This document shows, piece by piece, positions 58,555 through 64,000 of a stretch of DNA of 64,000 nucleotides. Both the position numbers and the translations under genes were made by a program. The stretch is from NCBI RefSeq assembly GCF_045679555.1, contig NC_092122.1, positions 13,941,506 through 14,005,505 on the forward strand, read 5' to 3'. The notes under the pieces were generated by a model. That model worked only from the letters and a program-made list of their open reading frames with translations, ran no database searches and was not told where the DNA came from. Source of the DNA: Salvelinus alpinus (taxonomy: Eukaryota > Chordata > Actinopteri > Salmoniformes > Salmonidae). How positions within the stretch are numbered: the stretch's first letter is position 1; each line of letters opens with the position of its first letter.

Positions 58555-61239
58555 TTCCTCTCTAGAATGCATGTATATGTAGGAACGTGTCCATTTGGCA
58601 ATTTCTGATTGTCTTACAGCACTATTTTTTTCTTCGCCTCACACGTCTGCGAAGTCTGTTTTTTAAACATCCATTGCGAATGATAGTTCCTCAGTATTTG
58701 AAAAAATCTTTCCAACACTCCCGGCCTCGAAAATGCAAAATATCATGATCTGATGATCCCATATATCCAGTGTAAACGTCATAAACAGCTTTCTATCCGG
58801 AGCTCACTGGCGCAGGAAACTCTAGGGCCCGGAATAGCTAGTTGATACAATGTTTCACTGTTTTATTCCCGCTAGAGACAGCTTCGGTCCGGACCAAGTG
58901 ATGATTTGACGTTGTACTTCACTAGCAATAGCTCAAATCAAGACCGATAGAAAGGAGGCAGACAGGCGGATGAGATAGATTAATGTTATTGAAAGAACCG
59001 GGATTTTCATCAGGATATTTTCTACTGTTTTTATTTGTCGGTTTTAGGCCTATGCATTTTACTTAATTGAGGCCTACTGCTGCATCTGAGTTATACTTAT
59101 ACTGTCATTTCTTTACATTTTCAATGGATCAGAGTGTATCAATGTGTCCATCTGGCAGAGGCTAGTGCTCTCCGCATAGTTGAATTTTAATTTTTAGATT
59201 TGTATAATTTTACTTCCGATTTTTATGATTAACCACGTGACAATGATTTTGAGAAAACAAAACGTTATTATTGAAATTAAACCGTTCCAAGAAAATGTGC
59301 GTATAAAAATAATCATAACTGCCACGCAGATCGGGAGAAATTGTATAGTAACTGTACTTACTGCAGAGTAGGGCTAGCCAAGGCATGATCTATCTAGTAA
59401 CTTAGGCTGGTATTTGGTTTTAAGGTACAGTTATGATAATGGAGATTTGTAATTGAGATTGGACTAAAATGTGGATTGGATGCTTAGATGTATCCATAGA
59501 CTGTCTTATTTTTGCATAGGGTCAATTAAACATGAAAAGAAAGGGAGAGATATCAAACTTCTTTTTAAAGAAGCACAAACAGGCAGATCAGGTGCAAACA
59601 GACCCCAGCCCTTGCATCACCACTGGACCCCAGAGCAGCTCCCTACCTGAGGCTAGTCAGAGTCAGTGTGGTCAGACTTCACAAGGACCCAGTCTACCAC
59701 CACCAGGTCAGAGCATCTACCACGCAGTCAGTCACATGCCCAGTTCAGAGTTTAAATTTAGCTTCAGCTTGTAATAGATGATTTTGTCAGATTAAGCCTC
59801 ACTTTAAAATGTTGGTTGTTGATTCATGTGTGTTCTTGTTTTGTTGGCTGTGGCATTTTTATTGTGATTATACACTAATGGTTCTTGTGTTATTTTAATG
59901 TAATAGATGTATCAAGGGATGACACAGAAACCTCTGGCTCTGAGCCAGACAGTGAGCCAGAGCTGCCAGGAGATGTCATTGAGCCCCTCCCAACTGCATC
60001 AAGCACCAGATATGCTGTTCCAAAAGGACCCAGTGGTAGGCCAGGCCTATACTTTAAACTACACATTTTATTTAGCAGCTGTTAGTATCTAATCTTGTGA
60101 ATCTCTTAATTCTACATTTCCATAGAGATATGACACATTATTTAACGTGTATTTCCAACATTTCAAGATCCAGAGAAGAGGGTCCTGTACAGCCGTGTTT
60201 GAAAACATTTCCCAGAACTCAGCATGGTACTAGGAAAATGGCTTTCAACAGCTCCTGGTATAAGGACAATTCATGACTGGAATATTCTGTAAGTCAAGAT
60301 AACGACTTATTGTTGGCGCTGTTTAAAGATTCTGGATTTAAGCTCCATTCGAAGGCAGAGTATCATATCAATGCTATGTATGCTTGGAATCAACACAAAA
60401 GCGCTAGTGACAGCAACTCATCAATGTTAGATGTCATAAATGAGGACTCGAAAAAGAAAGTGGAGGAAAACTGTACTTGCATTAAAACAATTGCAGATGT
60501 GCTCCTATTAACTGCCACTGAAAATATAGCGCAGTCATCGAGAGTCTGATGACTCTCACAACAAGGGTAATTTTGACCCTCTCATAGAGAAAAGGATGAA
60601 TGCATGTGGCAATGCAAAGTACACAAGCCACCAAACCCTCTCATAGAGAAAAGGATGAATGCATGTGGCAATGCAAAGTACACAAGCCACCAAATCCAGA
60701 ACGAAGTTCTTGAGGGCTTAGCTGAGATGGTAAAAGTGAAATAATAAGAGAAGTAAAAGATAGTTACGTTTTTAGTGTAAATGCAGATGAAACCAAAGAT
60801 AATATATTTTTTTACAAATGTCTTTAGTTGTGAGGTACTATTACAACGGGGCCATACACAAAATCTTTTTACACTTTCAGTCAGCTGAAAGCTTAGATGC
60901 AGCAGGTCTCACAAAAATGATCATTGATTGCCTTGAAAAACATGGTCTGGACTACAGAAATAATCTTGTGGGGCAAGGCTGTGACGCTGCATCCGTCATG
61001 AGCGGAAAGCATTCTGGTGTGTCTGCACGGATTAAAAACAGTGCAAGATTTGCATTTTATGTGCACTGTAATGCACATTGTTTGAATTTGGTTCTTGTCG
61101 ATGCTGTAGAATCAGTGCCTGAGGCAGTTCACTTTTTTGCTCTCCTGCAGAAGCTTTATGACGGTGTATCTGGCTTGTACGTTCATCTCAAGTGACTTAC
61201 AGTTCAGAAAGAGCTCCTGCCTTTTTCTATTCTCTTTTA

Positions 61240-61484
61240 CTAGTCCTCTCGGTTTTGACCCTTGCCTGTTTTCTGGACTCTGTACCCGCCTGCCTGACCA
61301 TTCTGCCTGACCTGACCTCGAGCCTGCCAGCCACACTGTACCTCCTGGACTCTGAACTGGTTTTGACCTTTTGCCTGTCCACGACCATTCTCTTGCCTAC
61401 CCCTTTTGGATACAATAAATATCAAAGACTCAAACCATCTGCCTCCCGTGTCTGCATCTGGGTCTCGCCTTGTGCCCTTATAGA
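61240..61484 (+). repeat. Fragment of a gypsy-type LTR
   Basis: From TTTTGACCCTTGCC to about CTTGTGCCCTTATAG the text matches, from memory, the 3' part of a common salmonid gypsy LTR, with an AATAAA at 61416. It lies within the hAT relic. Ends are approximate, and it is a partial copy. Confidence 0.4.
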
Positions 61485-61643
61485 TGATAGATCAGTGGAG
61501 GCAAGGGGCCTTCTTTCTCAGATAGATTTACATTTCATAGGGCTTTTGGTTACCTTTTGTTAAGTGCTTGGTGATGCCAAATGTCTTTCTGACATGCTCC
61601 AATCAAGCTCTCTTGACCTAGCAAGGGCTGTGGATCTAGTAGG

Positions 61644-61988
61644 TGTCAAGCCCTGACCGTAGAGATCTTTTTATTCTCTATGTTTGGTTGGTCAGGGTGT
61701 GACTCGGGTGGGAAACTCTATGTTCTGTGTTTCTATGGCCGGATATGGTTCTCAATCAGGGACAGCTGTCTATCGTTGTCTCTGATTGGGAATCATACTT
61801 AGGCAGCCTTTTTTCCTTTTGTATTTTGAGGGTAGTTGTCTTTGTTAGTGGCCTGTATAGCCCTAGTAAGCTTCACGTTCGTTTCTGTTGTTTCTTGTTT
61901 TGTTGGCGACATTTAAAATAAAGAGAAATGTACGCTCACCACGCTGCACCTTGGTCCGGTCATTTCCACGACGACGGCGTTCGTGACA
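61644..61988 (+). repeat. Solo LTR with 5-bp target duplication
   Basis: A 345-bp LTR begins TGTCAAGCCCTGACC and ends GTTCGTGACA, contains AATAAAG near 61918, and is flanked by GTAGG at 61639-61643 and 61989-61993. A lone LTR is the usual product of recombination between the two LTRs of a gypsy insertion. It interrupts the hAT relic. Confidence 0.82.
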
Positions 61989-62399
61989 GTAGGTGCCCTT
62001 ACAGACACATTACAGGACTACAGAAGTGAGGGTTACTTTGGAGAACTATGGAAAGAGATTGCAGAGCACTGCAAAATAAGTGTACAAACAGTGGGTAAAA
62101 GTCAGCCTAAAACAAGCTTAAGATTTCGCGACTCATTGATGATGAGCACTGTAGGACAGAAAAATTGTGGCCAAAGTGATGTTTTCTGTCACACCAGTCA
62201 GCAGTGCTTTTTGCGAGAAGCTTCTCAGCTTTAAAACTGATTAAAACCCACCTTAGGACAACAATGGTTGATGACAGGTTAAGTCACGGCAGAATTCTCA
62301 GTGTTGAGTCAAGGAGGGCACGCTCCCTCAACATGGATGAGTTTGTGAAACATTTTGCCAGTTCTCACCAGAACAGCAGAATTATTCTGTTTTAAATCT

Positions 62400-62860
62400 A
62401 CCTAGGATAATTTGGCATTTAGGTGGTCCCTCTGGTCATGATTAAAACCTGCACTGTGTACTAGCTAGTACACTGACATTCTAAAATGATAAATCCAAAG
62501 GGTATCATGTCACACAGATTTAATTTGGTCTTGATTAGGCCAATTCCAAAACTTTTCTTTGCTATTAGTTAACATAATATATATGAGCATAAATATGATA
62601 CTGTAAGTTTGTAGTATTGATGGGCACCAAAATTATTTTTATTTTACAAGTCCATTTCTGCTTGATACCTGGTATGTCAAATTGCAGTGTGTTTTTTTTG
62701 TAAATTTACTATTTTGTAAATAAACTATTACATTTATGTAACACACAAATGCTATCTTATCTCCTTGGTGCTTGAGCTTTATTTTCTGAAAATATTTTGG
62801 ATGTTCAACACTTATAGACCCAGATTATATATTCATGAATACAGAGTGACCCAAGTCTCT
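62400..62860. other. AT-rich flank, no gene seen
   Basis: Nothing recognisable; probably the 3' flank of the hAT relic. Confidence 0.5.
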
Positions 62861-62864
62861 CCAG

Positions 62865-62998
<134 letters not shown>

Positions 62999-62999
62999 G

Positions 63000-64000
63000 G
63001 CAGTTCTGAGGTAGAGACACTGACTATTCATAGTATGTTAAAGAATTCTAGTAAAGTAACCCTTCTGGACCACACTATCTGCCACATTGAAGAACTCTGG
63101 GTTAAGTCAATTATCACTTCTACCTCTAATCAGCAATCATAGGATTCATTCATGCTCCTTAGATGCCAGGTCAGGGTTACACAGTAATTATGTTTTCATG
63201 GTCTATGGACCCCCTGAAGTAGCCTTGGCCACCTCCTGGCCACCCCATGTAGAACACTCTAGTTCTGCCACTGCCTCTGAATATCACAGAAACACAACAC
63301 TTTGAATGAATAACAGACAAATGTTAATAACAATTGTCTATGGATGAAATTGATCAAATTATCTGTTCAAAACATGAAAAACATTAAAAAACATTTATTT
63401 TGAATTATTACATTTCCCTATAAATGTGATTTTTTTTAAATATATACTAATTTTGGGGAATTTAAACCATTTACTTGTGTTACAAAAGGTTAATAAAATA
63501 AAAAGTGTTACTGCTTGGCAGACAGTGTCTCTCAAAAATGACCCCATTGGTGCTTTTAAGCAAAAAATATGTTGCTGCTTTTAGGGTTAATCTCATTTGC
63601 CTTTCTCTTTCTCACAGAAATGCCCTCAACTTCACTCTTCTATGGGGTGCATTCAATTTAAAAAATAAAAATAAAAATTTCAGACAATTTCTGATTTGTC
63701 TATGTGCATGCTGAGCATCATTTATTTGTATTGCTCCAGTTACAGGAGGGCATGCAATGATTGTGGCAATTGAGTTTGCAATTTGGATTATGGAAGAGTG
63801 GTCATCATAGACAGAAAGTGTGTCTATTACTGGAATGTACTGCTGCGGTCGTCTATAAACGTACATGTCAAGTTTCAACATTGTGCAGACATTGTAGTAG
63901 CCTACTGTAATGTTTATTTTTTCAGTGTGTCTGTCCTTAGTTCCCCATAACCCATTTGATGACAAAGCAAAGAGAGCAGTACAATTCATTGTGGGAGAAA
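63000..64000. other. No gene recognised
   Basis: AT-rich sequence with only short chance frames on both strands. I see no splice-linked coding text, RNA gene or transposon end. Confidence 0.5.

Larger units (their letters stand above)
59532..62394 (+). pseudogene. Decayed hAT transposase (ZMYM1-like)
   Basis: Plus-strand pieces of a hAT-superfamily transposase of the type annotated in fish as zinc finger MYM-type protein 1-like: N-terminal MKRKGEISNFFLKKHKQ (59532), a spacer piece at about 59907-60030, a piece at 60310-60548 (FKDSGFKLHSKAEYHINAMY), NADETKDN near 60780 with the first catalytic aspartate, 60818-61195 (GQGCDAASVMSGKHSGVSAR; FYVHCNAHCLNLVLVDAVES, the CxxH-type motif), 61983-62234 and 62204-62394 with the C-terminal part (SALKLIKTHLRTTMVDDRLS). 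Stops, frame changes, a roughly 60-bp tandem duplication (about 60576-60694) and two LTR-type insertions break it. The 5' pieces show exon-like spacing. No terminal repeats were identified. Confidence 0.7.

Overview
The window looks like a salmonid (trout/salmon/char lineage) chromosome. The evidence is the dense salmonid-type repeat cover (Tc1/mariner copies, HpaI-type SINE, L2-like LINEs, TTAA-flanked elements, Ty3/gypsy LTR elements), very long CA/GA microsatellites, a teleost-style kappa-like light-chain cluster and introns of teleost size. No bacterial, phage or CRISPR features were seen. About a fifth of the window is host gene territory; the rest is layered transposon fossils.

Layout. 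0-7.1 kb: two Ty3/gypsy fossils joined head to tail. The first has integrase ahead of reverse transcriptase (Gmr1-type order); the second keeps its 3' half and one LTR. 7.4-9.9 kb: an L1-type ORF1 remnant (minus strand) split by a TTAA-flanked element, then a SINE with 13-bp target duplications. 9.9-13.7 kb: an immunoglobulin light-chain cluster, with C exon and two J segments on the minus strand, a V pseudogene on the plus strand, recombination signals of kappa type (V 12-bp, J 23-bp spacers), and a candidate 3' lymphoid enhancer. 13.7-16.6 kb: an orphan V recombination signal, satellites and a LINE fragment. 16.7-19.1 kb: a non-autonomous LTR element with two 393-bp LTRs. 19.2-20.6 kb: six exons of a Kit ligand (stem cell factor) gene on the minus strand, followed at 21.7 kb by a second broken V segment, so kitlg lies between two V segments.

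22.3-33 kb is almost entirely transposons: an L2-like LINE interrupted by a TTAA element, a second decayed LINE, and a hAT fossil holding a Tc1 and an HpaI SINE. 33.2-47.8 kb carries the most striking host locus: three tandem, apparently intact seven-exon genes (802, 795 and 780 codons). Each joins an N-terminal domain resembling that of TIN2/TINF2 (shelterin) to eleven C2H2 zinc fingers. The three copies are mosaics: B and C share promoter, exons 1-6 and introns; A and C share the start of exon 7; A and B share the finger array and 3'UTR. This suggests tandem duplication plus gene conversion, while the fingers of copy C have diverged at predicted DNA-contact positions.

48-55.5 kb is another transposon belt (three Tc1-like elements, a SINE, a hAT-type MITE with perfect 8-bp duplications) with one unrecognised small exon. 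55.5-56.7 kb is the single coding exon of mterf2 (mitochondrial transcription termination factor family), which carries an in-frame stop 46 codons before the conserved end. 57-59 kb holds a long foldback and a 46-bp tandem repeat but no gene. 59.5-62.4 kb is a decayed hAT/ZMYM1-like transposase hit by LTR insertions, and the last 1.6 kb shows nothing but a GA microsatellite.

All functional statements are from reading the sequence and from memory of the families; no database search was run.
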